From positions 11,902,609 to 11,966,608 of the forward strand of contig CM041084.1 in the NCBI GenBank assembly GCA_023079485.1: a stretch of DNA of 64,000 bases, given 5' to 3'. The position numbers and the translations under genes are program-made. The notes under the pieces were generated by a model, which was given only the letters and a program-made list of their open reading frames with translations, did no database searches and was not told where the DNA came from. This document shows positions 50,735-64,000 of this stretch, one piece after another (within the stretch, counting starts at the first letter, position 1; the number at the start of each line of letters is the position of its first letter). This DNA is from Archilochus colubris (lineage: Eukaryota > Chordata > Aves > Apodiformes > Trochilidae).

Positions 50735-51020
50735 ATCATATAAACACAGAGTGGTAGGGGTTGGAAGATAACTCTGGAGATCATCGGATCAGATCCCCCT
50801 GCCAAAGCAGGATCACCTAGGGCAGGTCCCATAGAACCGTGTCCAGAAGGGTCTTGAAACCCTCTAGATAAGGAGACTCCACAATCTCTCTAGGCAGCCT
50901 GTTCCACTGCTCCACCACCCTTATAGTAAAGAAGTTTTTCATTCTATTGAGGTGGAACTTCCTGCATTCCAGGTCTTGTCCATTGCTTCTCATCCTATCA
51001 CAGGGCATCACTGAAAAAAA
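50735..51020 (-). mobile_element. CR1 LINE 3' fragment
   Basis: Reverse-complement CR1: GGGGTTGGAAGATAACTCTG, then CACCTAGGGCAGGTCCCATA, AGGCAGCCTGTTCCACTGCT, GTAAAGAAGTTTTTCATTCT and CATTGCTTCTCATCCTATCA. Weaker similarity may continue to about 51105. The 64-residue open frame on its minus strand (50817-51011) is CR1 sequence, not a gene. Confidence 0.93.
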
Positions 51021-51160
51021 AGACTGACTGGATGCTTTTACATTTAGAAGTACTCTGGATTATTTACATTCAGAATGATTAGTTTGTGACCTCTCAGCTA
51101 CTCATCATGTACAGAATTCATCTGCCACTGAAACTGAGAACATATGATAGGTAGCATAAA

Positions 51161-51205
51161 ATATTACAATATTACAATATTACAATATGACAATATTCTT
51201 ACAAT
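51161..51205. repeat. Short tandem repeat, 8-base unit ATATTACA
   Basis: Three perfect units, one with a substitution (ATATGACA), then a unit with a three-base insertion. It lies just beyond the CR1 copy that ends near 51020-51105. Confidence 0.85.
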
Positions 51206-51209
51206 ACTA

Positions 51210-54200
51210 AGAATTTTCTGAAGTGAACTTTTAGGGTACAGGTGCATAGTGGAAAGAATGTGGCCCTAGTAATTTTTACTTGCCTGAAGTGTTTCTTTCT
51301 GAAGTATAGGTAGTTCCATGTTAAAATTTCAAGATGATTTCCAGTCATGCCACAGCAGTCTTTATAGAAGTTTTTTGCAGATTAATTCCTTGTCCTTGTG
51401 GCAGTCTACTATATAATCCCTATGCTCCTTTTTCTGTCCTAATGTGCAATCTTTCCTGATGTCCATTACCAGGAAGGAATTGTGATATAAAAATTAATTC
51501 CTGGGCCCCTTACAGGAAAAGCCCCAAAAGTATTAACCTTAAGAACAACTCATTGGGCTCATTTATTTTCATGTTATTTGGAGAGGGAGTGGAGAGAAGC
51601 AGGTAGGAATTATAGATGGGAATATAGGACTTTAATTTTGTAGTGGGTAGTGCCGATGATTTATTGGCTGTGTTTGTGGGTCAGGTTTTATCTGGGTGAG
51701 TTTATACAGGAATTGCATTAGGCACTCTGGAAGGTAAAAATTAAGAAGAATGCAAAAACCAAAAAATGCTGGAGGACTTTGGGGAAACAATACAAGGGCA
51801 GATGATACAAAAAATGTCAAATTAAACATCTGAATTTGGTTTTTGTTCATTTTAATAGTCCTCTACGTCATGAATTACAAAATAATAGAATATTATTTAA
51901 GACAACTTAAAAGCTTCCTTGTAAAGGAATTTGAAGATCATTATTTTCAACATTACATTCTTTCTCAGGTACAGTTTCTGATATTATACACCACTCAAAA
52001 CCCTAAGCCATCATAATCTGTAACTCAATTTCCATTTATACCTGAAAAGCTTCTGACATCTGTTTAAACACCAATATCTTCACAAGTGCATAGAAATTTT
52101 ACTCGTGCTGGGTATTAAGTGAAAGAATCTGAAGTTTAAAATTACACTAAGCTTAACAAGCAGCTCCTAGTGATTTTCTGCTGATGTTGGTATTTAAATG
52201 GATTTTCCCTTCAATATTTCCTGTTTTTTCAGTGGCCTTAGATTCTTACTGACATCTTTCAAATCGACACACAATCTCTTGATACTGCATATTGAAATAA
52301 TTTGATTAAACTTTTCAGCCTTTTTCGTTGTAATTAGTTATCACAGGCACAGGGCTTCCTTTTCAATGATTCATCAGATCTCACAAACAAACAGCATCAG
52401 CAAAGCAGGAAAGATGAGATCTGAGACTAATAAATGGACTAAGTAAATGAAATTTTAAAAATCCAACCTCTTCCTCTCTTTGGCAGTTGTGCTTCATCTA
52501 TTACATGTACAGTTTGTATTTGTTTCCTTGGCTTGTGGGCAACGGTGCAGTAGAAATAAATACATTCATACATATGATAGAGTCAAGTAATTTACTCAAA
52601 TAATATAAATTTAATCACAACTGAAATTCTGTGCCCAGACTATGAATTTCCATCCTCCCCCACTGAGCAGAATGGTTTACAGCAGTTACAGTGCCCATTT
52701 TACCACAAATCCAGGAGCTATACAGTCTGCCTTGTAAGCCATAACATTTGATCTTGAAGATCAGTCTGTTGAGCTGTACCAGTATGCCAGCTCTGAGATA
52801 TCTGGCTGGTTTCTTTCTTCTTTTAAAATTATTTTAGGATCCTAGAAAGGAGCTGTGGAGGTTAAATTTGGGCCAGATACAGGAGTCAGCAAGGCAATAT
52901 TGATTTCAGATGTTTATCCAGTTAATAATTCTATCTTTCTAACAATATTAGTAATTAATTTATTAATTTAACTCAAAAGGTACTTATCTTGACATGCCTA
53001 TGCTTACAGTCAGATGTCACATCTGCTTTTTGGTACAGAGATGATAACTGGTTCTTAACTGAAGGTCAAGATTATCCTTGTTATAGTCTGCATATTATTT
53101 CATTGTGGTCAAAATCAAAGGTGAGGGATTAGTGGAAGCATGGCATTTTAAAGCTCCCTGACAACTGCTCTTTCTGCATGCGATATTATTATCATTTTTT
53201 TCCATTACTATTGTTAGGATGTCAACATATCATGTTCACTTTGTCCACTTGGTCACCTTAACAAGCAAAGGTTGTATTAGGATGTAATTCTGATTGATCC
53301 CAACCTGGAAAAATGTTTTTTTATGTTGATCAGGAAATAAGAAAAATATTATGTCTTCTACAGTCACATTTGCAAAGATTTGTTATTGTGATGCAGCCAG
53401 TTTGACTTTTCTTGAAGAAAGAGTTGACAGCAAGGGTACTGTAGCCTGCTTCTCAGACTGACTCAGTTGTATCCAGAGAAGCTCACTTTGCCTCTGAAAG
53501 AAGATGCATCTGTGGAAAGCTAAATTTCCCTGGCTCTATTTTTTCTTGAGTCCTGAACTCATGATCTGCAAAGATGATGTGGAAACTCAAGATTTAAAAT
53601 CTGAACCCTTTGCCAGGGGTTCCCCTTTCCCAGCCTCAAGGCTGCAATTGCTCAGCCTGCAACTTAGGAAGGCAAAGCTCAATTTACTTCAGAGTTAGTG
53701 GTTTCGCATTTGAGTTCTGAAAAACTGAAGTCATCCAATAAAATCCCTGTCATCACCCTGCCTCAGCAGAAGCTGCATTTAAATATTCCTTTTGTTTTGT
53801 TTCAGAGAATTAAAATCTTTCATGGGAGTCCTTTTTCTTCGTTTCCTCTTTCTCACATATTTAGATCTCATCACAGCATCTGAACTGGAAGATATGGACC
53901 TGAAGTTTTCTGAACCTGCACGTAGCATGCTGAACTGAGCACATGGAAAAGAAGGTCAGCCTCTGTCCCTAGGGTTTTATTTTGCCATGCCCATATTAAC
54001 TTTACTGTTGGCTTAAAGAGAAAACTTGGCACCTGGACTGCTTCTCTAGTTCAGCAGAACAAAACACTGCCTTCTCAGCTAGCTCAAACGTGTCTTTGGT
54101 TCTTTCTTTATATGGAAAATAATTCTCACTGCAAACGAGAATACTGATCCCTAGCATTTAAATAGCACATATTAGCTAAGTTCACAGTACCTCATAAACA

Positions 54201-54215
54201 AAAAACCCCAAGCAT
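51210..54215. other. Intergenic, nothing recognised
   Basis: AT-rich with open frames of at most 72 residues and no recognisable element. Confidence 0.6.
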
Positions 54216-54278
54216 TAAATAAATAAATAAATAAATATATTTATATGTGTGTGCATATACACATATGTATATATATTT
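54216..54278. repeat. (AAAT)n and TA/TG-rich simple repeat
   Basis: Five to six AAAT units are followed by alternating TA and TG words ending ATGTATATATATTT. Confidence 0.9.
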
Positions 54279-56234
54279 GGTAAAATGGGGGCAGAGAATG
54301 TGGAATGGGATTTTCTCAGTGTTATCCAGCAAGTCAAGGATGCAGCTAGGGCAGAATCTGATCCCCTGAGGCTCAGTGCCTCAGACACCAGGGCAGCACT
54401 CAGCTCATAAACAAGAAGCTGCACAGTGAAGAGACCACAGCAAGAGCTGCTTCTCACAGCCTGTTTACCACCTTCCTTCGTTTCTGTTGTTTTCAGTCTT
54501 TCCATATCACTCTCACTTTTGCATGGTGAGGAATTTAATGAGAAATCAGTTGAAAATGCAGGAGCGTCCATTCAGAGTGAGGGGGAGCTGACTTTCCAGG
54601 TTTAGAAGGAATTGCAAGTTTAGCACAGCAGAGCAGCCTTGCAGCTCCTTCATTCAGCTGATTCTGCTCCACTTCTCGTGCTCAGGTAATGATGCAATTG
54701 TTGTGGAGCTATCAATATAGTTATCTCACTCTGTTTTTAGGGATGAAGGATAAAAGTGCCTTGGCTCATCAGAATTCATTCATTCCTTCAGAAGTTCAAA
54801 GCTGGGTCAGCAGAAACCAGATCTTCGGCTTGGAAGCATTTAAGCTCCCCTCCCCCACCCCTTATTTTTTATTCTTTTTTTAAAAATCTTGCATTAGTAC
54901 CATGTTTAACTATGTCCCCACAGAAAAGCTTTTTGGCACAGGAAATCCTCCATTCAAATCATTCTCCTTCTTGTCACCAATTAATCAGACCATTAACTAG
55001 GAAGCAAACTAGCTAATCATTTGTCCATATGTGGCCTGCATGTGTAGCAAGCTTGTAGGCTTATAAATGCAGTTGGCTAACAAAGAAACCACTGGCATTT
55101 CATTACATTTTTGTGTGTCTCAGCACTTTCTGATGCTGCACAAAAAAAAATGAAAAGCCAAAGCACAGCCTGTCTTTACAGTAATTCCTACCAATGCAAT
55201 CAGAAACAGAAAAGCTCATCATCTGACATTTCTAGTCCAATTTTCAGAGTTCAGCTCTTTTTAGTAAGTGAACAGTCTCCTGGTCCAAACTTGAGCTCAT
55301 TTCTTTCAACCTGCTGTTTTCAAAACTCTATGATGATTGTTAAGTTCCTATTGTGAATAAAAGCAGATGGAATTTGGATAAGTAATCAGGGAAAGTTGCA
55401 AGTTAGAACCTTATTCTCTTGTTGTAATCTTAGTCTGTCACTTTCAAACTTTTATTACACACTATGCTTTATTGAAGTCTCTGAGCTTTTCCCCATCAAA
55501 TCCCAATTTAATCAAAACTTTTATTTTGGCTAATTCTCCCCCAGTATTTTCATAGTTTGAGTCTATAATCACTATTCAATAGTTTTAATTATAGCTGCTG
55601 CTCAGGAGACCTGAATGATAGCTTTTGATATATTTATGAGATACTTGCATGGAGTTTAGAAGATATCATAATTTAAATTATGTTAGAAAAGCTTTGCATG
55701 AAGTGGAAATGAGGCCTGGACCACAGTGAAGACCCATTAATAGCTTCAGGATTTTATTGCTTTGTGCTTGGTTCACATAGCTGTTACAGATTTAACAGGT
55801 GGAGGGTTCACATACAACTACAGAACTTTGTGTGGGATTTTGGAACACAACTCTTCAGTTAAATTACTGCTCCATTTTATTTCCTCAAGATTTTCCCATT
55901 TTGATGATTTTTTCCCCCTCTTTTGTTGGTATCACAAAGCTCACAAAGAATCACTGTGTTTAACCTGCCCTCTGCCACAGGACTTTTGGCTGCAGAAACA
56001 AAAATGCTGATTAGGTTTCCCTGGAAGGAGTAGACAATCAGCTTATCTTGAGCCTAGTTAACCAGTCAAATCTTCTGTTACAAATAAGGCATATTTTTTC
56101 CTAGCAGTGCCTTTCAAAATATCCAGAATCAGATATTCAAGCTTGGCATTATTAAAGTCATGCAATACCTGGAACTACACAAAAGGCAATAAAATTGCTC
56201 ACAGACACCTCTAGTGACAGCTCTTATATTATTT

Positions 56235-56265
<31 letters not shown>

Positions 56266-59200
56266 ATGTGTGTGTTGAACTCTTTTATCTGTCTGCCTTC
56301 TTGTGTGCTCCTGGATTGGCTTCATCACTTCATTTGAAGGTGATAATTTTTTATTTTGTCTCAAGTTTTAGCTCCTCATTTCCTTTCAGTGCTATTCTAC
56401 CTCCAGACTAATGGTTTTCAGCATCATATCTAATCCTCCAAAACTGAATTCTCCACCTTTTTGGTTTTTATTTTCATTTTCCAAGGCAAAGGAGTGTCTA
56501 TAATCTTTATTGGAATGAAAGCAGTGGAGACTGAAAACTATATTTATCTGCTAAGGGACATCAGAATCGCAAAGTTTACTGTAATGCATTTGGCATGAAG
56601 CTTCTGTATTTTCATCTGTGGATAATTGTTTCTGTGATCAGCAAAGAAAAGTTGAACTAAGAACAGTTCTGCCTGAAAACAAACTAATTGATTATCAGGC
56701 TGTGGGAAAAGTGGTCAGAAAAAGGCATTATATTGGTTTGTAGAAATTTCTCTAGCATATGGAAGGAAGAGTCACAGGATTCTGTAAGGATCCCACTTTA
56801 ATCTGCAGGGTGTTATGAGCCTCGTTTGTTTTCAAAAGCAAAAAACAATTAAGAGAAGAGAGAGAAAGGAACACTGAAGAGGTAGAAAATATTTATCTGG
56901 AGAAAAATACACTAATTTTTGAGATAGGTCCATTGCTGGTTACTGAAAACATCTGTCTGATGCAACATCTGACTGAGGGTGTGCATGACAGAAGAAAGAT
57001 TACTCTGTACTTACCCTTCTTCTTTGGTCCTAATAAGTTTCTATACTCCTCTTTCAGAGGAAGGACAGATGGCTTGAGCTGACAATGTAGCTCTTCTTGA
57101 GGTCAGTATGTCTTGAAAGAGGAAGGGGAGACAGAAAGCAGTAGAGAGTGGAGCTGTGTCAGAATTAGCAAAACTATGGAAGAAAAGTTAGATCAATCAA
57201 CTCACTGCTGTATTTCTTTGAAGATATGTTTCCTCAAAAACTGTTTTGTTCTTGGTAAATAATGCTACACTGTAAGGAGGCTTTTGCCAAAAGGAACAAG
57301 AACTGCAAGACTTGGTCTCAAGTCAGGACTTCTGCAGTAAATCTTTTTTTTTCAGTATGGGAGCTGTGTTGGATATCCAGACTGAGAATAGTAAAAATGT
57401 TCTGGCATTAACCTAAGAGGCAACTCTGACGGTTAGAGAACTGAGTAGTAGAGGGGAGTGTGGTCAGAGATAAGAAAATGTCAGAGGTACAGTTTTCTCA
57501 GAGACTAGAAGAATCAGTGATAAACATAAGAAGGCACTTAACACACAGATCTTTAAAATACCTTTAAGAATCCGGGTCTTAGTCCCTAGGATTATCCAGG
57601 CTTTTGATTCTGATAAGATCATTTATAAAGGTGCCAATAAGTAGTGCTTATAGGAGTGCAATTTGTGATGTTTTCATTCAAAGCCATGAGTTCAGAACGT
57701 GGGACATGCTGTAGAGATAATTTGCAATTGTATAATCTGTTTTTGAAAACTCTGTGCATATAAGTATGATGTGAACTTAAATCCAACTGGAACTCCCTCT
57801 GGTACTTCTGTACTACTTACTAAATTTCTTGTTTTTACTGACTGTTACAAAATAATATACCTTCAAAAATCCATAGCTTTAGCAATATCCTTCTGTATCT
57901 CTGTCTGTTATGAGGAAGAATGGCCTGGTGGACAGAAAAGATTTGCTGCCTCCAGTCATGGGATCTCTTACTGTAGTGTTCTGTTACTGCACCACTGTCA
58001 TCATGCCATCTCTTACATGAGTACAGAATATAAGATACTTGAATTTCATTCCCCTAGCTTTGTATTGGAGAGTGGCAAGTAGCATATGACATGGAAATGG
58101 ACAGAGCTTTAGAAGTTCCAGCAGCATGATGTGCAGGGATTCTGTATCTGAGTTTCCATCAGTTTATCTCTAGCCATGCTGCCAGTATTAGATCTGAGCC
58201 CTTTTAATACTTAGTAAAGCCCTTTTCACCACTGCTATATTGTTTCTCACCTCAGTGCCAAACCATGAGCTTTTATTTAGAGCTGTGAAGTAGTTAGTAG
58301 AGATATCCTTGTGCTGGAACCAGGTCTTTAGCCAGATAATGTTTTATGAAAAAAAAAATTAAACAGGAACTTTAGCATAAACAATCTCATTTCCCTTTTC
58401 TCTTTTGTTGCAGTTTCAGTCAGCTCAAAACTCCTTTACTTATGAATAAGATATTAGTTATGCTGAGCAGAAACTCAAGTCACACTGAATGTAGTTCTGC
58501 TACATTTAGTTACAGGAAGGTTAAGTGTAGTTAGATCATTTTAATTATAATAGATGATTTTTTTTTTGGCTCAGGGATATTTATACAAAATTAATTGAAG
58601 CCCAGAAAACATATTTAAGCTGGTCTAGTGTGCATGCAACACCAATCTGGTTCTATTATTCTCTTGGCTCATCAAAGAATGATGGTGGAGAGTTTTCCCT
58701 AGCTCCACATCACAGGCTTAGAAACACTCGATAAAGCGAGAACACAGCTGCAGAAGGAATTTCCTGGCCTGAAGTAGAGGGGAGAAGCGTATAGGAATTT
58801 TTCAGTTTTGTTTTGCTTCTTTTTCTAAGACATACTTAAATCCTGATATCCTCCATCCCATGGTGTCATAAAGTTGCTGAACCAGAAAGGCGAGAAAAAT
58901 GCTGAGGCAGAATATAGTAACAGATCTGCTTGCCACATGTCATTATAAAAGAAGTACAGCAGGTTAGGGAGAACATTTCAAATCTCATATTTAAATTCTC
59001 AGTCCAAGTCAGCAAAAGGTTATAATGCAGGTACAACAGTAGGCTAATTTCATAATCCATTTTCTACTTGCTCATCAAAATATTTTCTTTCTATTTTTCA
59101 GTTTCTTTTACAACCTTCCCTTGTCTTTGTAAGCTCCTGGGCAGACAGGCTACTCACAGAAGAACTTTTTATTTCATTTCTGTAAATTCCAAGTCTTCCT

Positions 59201-59779
59201 AGACTTCCATGATACATAAATAGACTAAAATACACCCATGAAAATAGAGTTTTACTCCAGCCTACAGAACATACTCAACTCTCTGCTTCCCTCCCTGTAC
59301 TCTGCTTCTCCACCTCTGGGTTCTGCACTACTCATCCATAAGTCCTCATTCCATTTCATTTAAGCCCCTTCTGCTCTATAGCTAACATGCCTGAAAGAGC
59401 ATGTCCTTTTTATTAAAGGCAAGGCTAATCTGAAAATATTTTTACTCTCCAATTATATGATTAGTAATGGGAGTTTCATACAATGGATCTCACTTTACTC
59501 CCACTCATAGCTCCATTTCACTGCAATATAATCCTGTCAACTAAAGTGGTGTTTTTGTATTGGTACCAGCAAGAAAAGGGAAATGGTCAGAAACCTCTGT
59601 AAAGCAAGTTCCCTTTCAGATTGCCATGTTGAGCTCCTCTTTGTGAAGAGCCTCTTTGAATGTGGATATTCAGATTTCAAGACAAAAAAAATCACAGCTG
59701 ATTTCTTTGCTTAAAAATAATGATGATTAATAATAACAATAACTCTGGTAAACTGCTTTTCAGTGAGCTGTGTTCCTGG
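54279..59779. other. Intergenic, no gene recognised
   Basis: The 118-residue minus-strand frame at 54215-54571 runs into the AAAT/TA repeat and shows no domain. The stretch 58420-58720 is word-complex and repeat-free and may be conserved non-coding DNA. Confidence 0.5.
56235..56276. repeat. (TA)n(TG)n microsatellite
   Basis: Six TA units pass into about ten TG units, an interrupting TA, and three more TG units. Confidence 0.93.
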
Positions 59780-59910
59780 GAAGAAGCCCTCTGGAGAGAG
59801 GTGTGAGGCACATGGGGGGTGGGAAAGAGTGTGTCAGGGCTGTTTTTCCCTCCCTGTCCTCGCAGAGCCCACTGGGCCAGGAAATCAGTAGGGGAGCAAG
59901 CAGTGCCAAA
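59780..59910. other. G+C-richer intergenic segment
   Basis: Contains a CATGGGGGGTGGGAAAG run and CCCACTGGGCCAGG. It is clearly richer in G+C than its flanks. Open frames of 65 and 84 residues cross it on opposite strands and match nothing known. Confidence 0.4.
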
Positions 59911-62900
59911 ACACTCATCACAGCAGTGTCTGACAAGGGAGCTCAAATGAAAATTGTGATATTATAATAAAAGACTTTGGATAAAAATAATACCATAATA
60001 CACAACAATGACCTAATAATTTGTAACAGGTTTATTCACGAGTCCTCATTTAGTGTCCACTTAGGTAAAACTCCAGTTAATTTATCTGCTAGTTAATGAA
60101 AAAGCAAAATATTTTGTCAAATGTTTAAGAATAAGAAGCCATCTGACTTCAACAAAGGAACATTTGCCCCAACCAGCTGTTGTTTTTATAGAGTTTTCTA
60201 TAGCCATTTATGGTGTTTCTTTTCTCTTCTGCTTCTATGGGTTTTTTTCTCTTACGCAATGAATTGTGAAAGTAAGATGAACTAGGAAAGGAGATAAAGT
60301 CACCATGTGATTTTTCTTTATTTGTTCTGGAAAGCTTGTAGCTCATTTTATACAAATGTATAAATGGCAGTAAAATAATTGGCTTCAGAGGGAGCTTTAT
60401 TTGGGTAATTTCTACATAAGGATTTCAGTCTGGGGCTCCCACTGTTTCAAGCCGTTCCAACATACTAAGATATCTTTTTTCACATTGATACAATATCTAA
60501 TGTTTATTTCATATCTCTACAGACTTGGGGTATTTGGGCAAAAAAAGAGAAGCAAAATGAAAGTACCAAGTGAATGAATTTTAGGAATGCATAATGTTGT
60601 ATTGTCTTTCTTCAGAGCTTTACTTGTGATTTTAATTTAAAATAATGTGTGGAAGCACCTAGTAGTTCTGATATTTCAATTTTTAGTCCCCAGGCAAAGA
60701 TAACTTAAAGTCACCTTTTATTCTGAAATTTAATAACAAATATTTTAAAATATCTTAACCTACATACCCAGTACTATTCCTACATAAAAATCCCTGTCTC
60801 AAGGGAGGATGTGGACAGAGGTGAGGTGACAGAAACTGCAGGAGCTTTGTCCCTGTGGTGGTACAAGAACATAGAAGATTTTGCGACCACAGCTCTAGAA
60901 TGGTCATTTAGAAGCCTGTGCTCCATTGGTATTGAGGGATACAGCAGACTGATTTTTCCCTAGCACAGCATTCAGCCCTTGGCTGGGTCTAAGACTTTAC
61001 GTTAATTTCTTATTGCTTTTGTAGAGGAGCAAACAGTCCAGATAAGGACTTCACCAAGCAGCCAAAATGAAGCCTCTTTATCTGCCTGAGTCAGAGAAGA
61101 ACAAAATCTATGAGGCAGCTGACCCTCACAGCCTGAGAACTGATTTTTTGTAGAGTCTATTCTTTTATGTAAATAATAACTTTTCCAAGAGTAACACTGA
61201 ATTGTTCTTTTAAATATTTAAACTCTTAAAGAGATTTGGCTTAGCCACTAGAAGAAATATTGGACCAAATATACATCAATCCCACACATTTTATATTATA
61301 GTCCCTTCTTCCTACAGTGTTAAGCAGCTAATTTCACAGAAATATGAATAATTACATTGCTGTAATTTACCTGATTCTGCATAGTAAAGTAGAACCGAGG
61401 AAGTAGCTAAAGGTGCTAATAAAGAGCAATCAGGAGAAACACTAATTATTTATAGATACAAATGATATGAAATTGGGATGCCATGTGGCATTGCTTTGAA
61501 ATAATAGTGACTTTCTAATAGCTGTTTTATTTCAGTTGAGCTGTTTTGCTAAGATATTTAAGATCATGTCTTAGAGATTCCTCTTTGGTGAGAGATTGTT
61601 ATGCTTTACTTGCCTTGAAATTCAGCATTTCTCTCTTGCTACTGTGACTGCCTTTCTAACAGGTGTGGAGATTAAAAGCAAAAAGACCACAAACCCAGAG
61701 GAAGGAAATGTGTTAAAGAATAAGTAGTTCTGTAAAACTTCTTGTGCTCTTCCTCCAGCTCTCACATCAAGAGGCACTCAGGACCCAACTGCAGCAATTG
61801 CAATAAATGCCCGTCAGAAAAGTACTTGTTCTCTTCTGTAAAAAGTGATACTGAAGTGCCATTATAGAGACCTAGCTTTTACCTAAATACCACATAAGAT
61901 GATAAACTAATTCCCCTTGGGCAATTAAGTCCAGATGAAGGGCTCCCATCTTGCAACAAGGAAGACTTTGAGGTTTTGATAGTGGATATTTATATAACTA
62001 AAGTACAAGCATCTGAAGTATAAGCACCTAAGCAACAAAGACACAGCTTTTGTGAAAAAGAATGGGAAGTACTGTGAGGGAGGAGAGGCTGACAGTGGTG
62101 TGGCCATTTCCTCACCCTCTGAAAGTGTACATACTGGTGAAGACAAAGGAGGAAGCAATAGATTTCTGCCCAAATAGTAAATCTGCCCAATGTATACAAT
62201 AGCTAGAAGTGATTCTGAAACAACCAGTATGCTTTGTAGAGATTGAAAACTGTATTCACCAGGGCCTCTATCTAGCTAACAGCTTGGAATCAAACCTGTG
62301 CCTCCAAATAGGCCAGCTGAGACTACTGGATTTCTAGGACCCTCAGCATACTGGTGAGAGATGTATAAGCACTAACACTATACTTTCTTAAAAAGTAGTG
62401 CATCGTGTGCAAGGTAGCCCATGTACAGAATAGACATTCCACTTTAATTTAGAGAGACTAAATTACTGGAGTACTATAAAATAAAAACAGGTTATAAAAC
62501 ATGCAGGAAAAGGAGAACAAGTTGTACTGCCAGCTCCAGCACAGATGCATATGCACAACACTGAGAAAATAAGCTGTCTTTCCCAGCCTCGGTGACAGTA
62601 AATAAAGAGCGATGGCTAACAAAAACAATGTGATAAAGGCTGGGTTGTGTGAGTTGCTCTTTTGAAGGAAATCCATAATACAGCATATTCATTAGTCATA
62701 TTATTGCTAACTGGGCTTTATGTATAGCTCCCTGTTCACCCAAATGAAAGCACAGAATGTACTGTATACTTCTTCTGATGCACTGGTAGCAGTCAAATCT
62801 AAACTGGCTGTAGTGTAAGCCAGAAAAGAAAATAAGAGCAGCATTTTTTAGAAGTGGAGGGAAAAGGAAAGCAAAGGATCAGTAAGGACACATTCACTTA

Positions 62901-64000
62901 AAGGGATGTGAAAGATGAGGGTACATACCACATCAGAGAAGAAAAAAAGTATGGGAAGTGCTATTCTACAAGTACTAGACAAAATCTATAGCAATTGGCA
63001 GTGATTTACATTAGTGTATTATGTTCCCTGGCTCAGCTGCTGCCACTGGTGGTGTATATTAGAATATTTCCTGTACTACAAAGAACCAAAAAGAGCTGGA
63101 AACCTATAGAGCTGGTAATGTGCTTTACATTGAGAGTAGAGGTAGGAGGACTAATACAGACAATAGAATAACAATTTTCTCACTGGAACAAAAGGACTTC
63201 TGATGGTTTTAATCCAGAAGGAAGATGTCAGGTGTCTGATATGCCTGAAGTGTTTTCTGGTTTTATGAGCCTCTGAAGAAGTCACTATTGAAAGGCCTTA
63301 CAGGGCGTGAGGGCATCCAGCTGCTCAGTGTTTGCTCATCAGCCCCAGCAAGAGGAGTCAGAGGACTTGGCTATGAACACCTACTAGCATTAAATCTTCA
63401 ATCCCTTTAAGAAATTCCCTCATTTCCCAACTTCTTCTTTCAAGTTTGAGAGCTGAAGAGACACTGATGTGGCAGAGTCAGATGTTTAGTTGTTACTTCA
63501 AAGGAACAGGTTGCCATGCATCAAAGCCCTGGCAAATGTTCTTGTGAGTGCTCATAGCCAAAGGCATATGTCAGATGAGTTGAGACAATTTAGTCCACAG
63601 TGGAAAAAATAAGTGCATCTAAGTCACCATGAACACTGCTTTGGAGCCAACGTTATCTCACTTGTCAGTACTACTCCAATACCTGAATGTTGTCACACAC
63701 AGAAGCAGAAACATTTGCCATTTTCTCCTTGTACCTCATGTCACCTCCAGGACTGTGTATAAACCATATTTCCATGAAGAGAGATTGTCAAGGAGCCTAA
63801 GGAGGTAAAAAGACCTGAAGTCCACAGAAGTTTAGTGCAGACTGAATATTTAACAGATTAAAAGTCCAATTATCAAGGACTCAGAGAAAAAAATCCCAGA
63901 TATTGTTGTAATAAATTCAAATAATTGAATAGCACCAAGTCCCATCCTAATGTCACCTAAAATCTCATTTTATTCAGTAAAGCATATAGTTTACCTAAGA
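59911..64000. other. Intergenic to the window end, nothing recognised
   Basis: AT-rich, no frame over 82 residues, and no repeat that I can name. The desert continues past the right edge. Confidence 0.6.

Noticed and set aside
54215..54571. 118-residue minus-strand open frame
   Set aside because: Its 3' part is translated AAAT/TA repeat and the remainder matches nothing known.

Overview
This is vertebrate nuclear DNA, almost certainly avian. The coding sequence is split into short exons with GT-AG introns. The rest is about 60 kb of AT-rich DNA with sparse repeats, and the recognisable interspersed repeats are mostly CR1 LINE 3' ends, some with the typical CR1 tail word. Species cannot be told from the sequence alone.

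Layout. (1) 1-4575, minus strand: the 5' quarter of PITRM1, the mitochondrial presequence protease. Seven coding exons can be placed to the base with consistent phases. They encode about 261 of roughly 1,035 residues, including the presequence, the inverted zinc motif HILEH and the third zinc ligand Glu. The gene continues off the left edge. Two CR1 fragments lie in its introns. (2) About 4085-5125: the CpG-island promoter of PITRM1, with CCAAT, GC-box and NRF1-like elements and a 212-bp compound (GT)n/(CTGT)n microsatellite about 240 bp upstream of the ATG. (3) 5126-64000: a gene desert. I find no exon of a recognised protein, no tRNA or rRNA gene, no CRISPR and no intact mobile element. It holds three more CR1 copies (one about 900 bp), two MIR-like relics, several simple repeats, and a few motifs or CpG clusters that could be regulatory. 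In human, PITRM1 lies tail-to-tail with PFKP, and its 5' side faces a large gene desert that ends at KLF6. The layout here fits that arrangement, so the right-hand side is probably the PITRM1-KLF6 intergenic interval; this is inference from synteny.

The most unusual thing seen is a 53-bp, about 94% identical copy of the exon 2 acceptor and first 37 bases of exon 2, sitting 2.9 kb downstream in PITRM1 intron 6. I did not find a new multi-gene system. The remaining candidates are non-coding: an RFX-type X-box, a G-quadruplex/KLF-type GC box, two CpG clusters and a CTCF-like site. All are single-sequence inferences.
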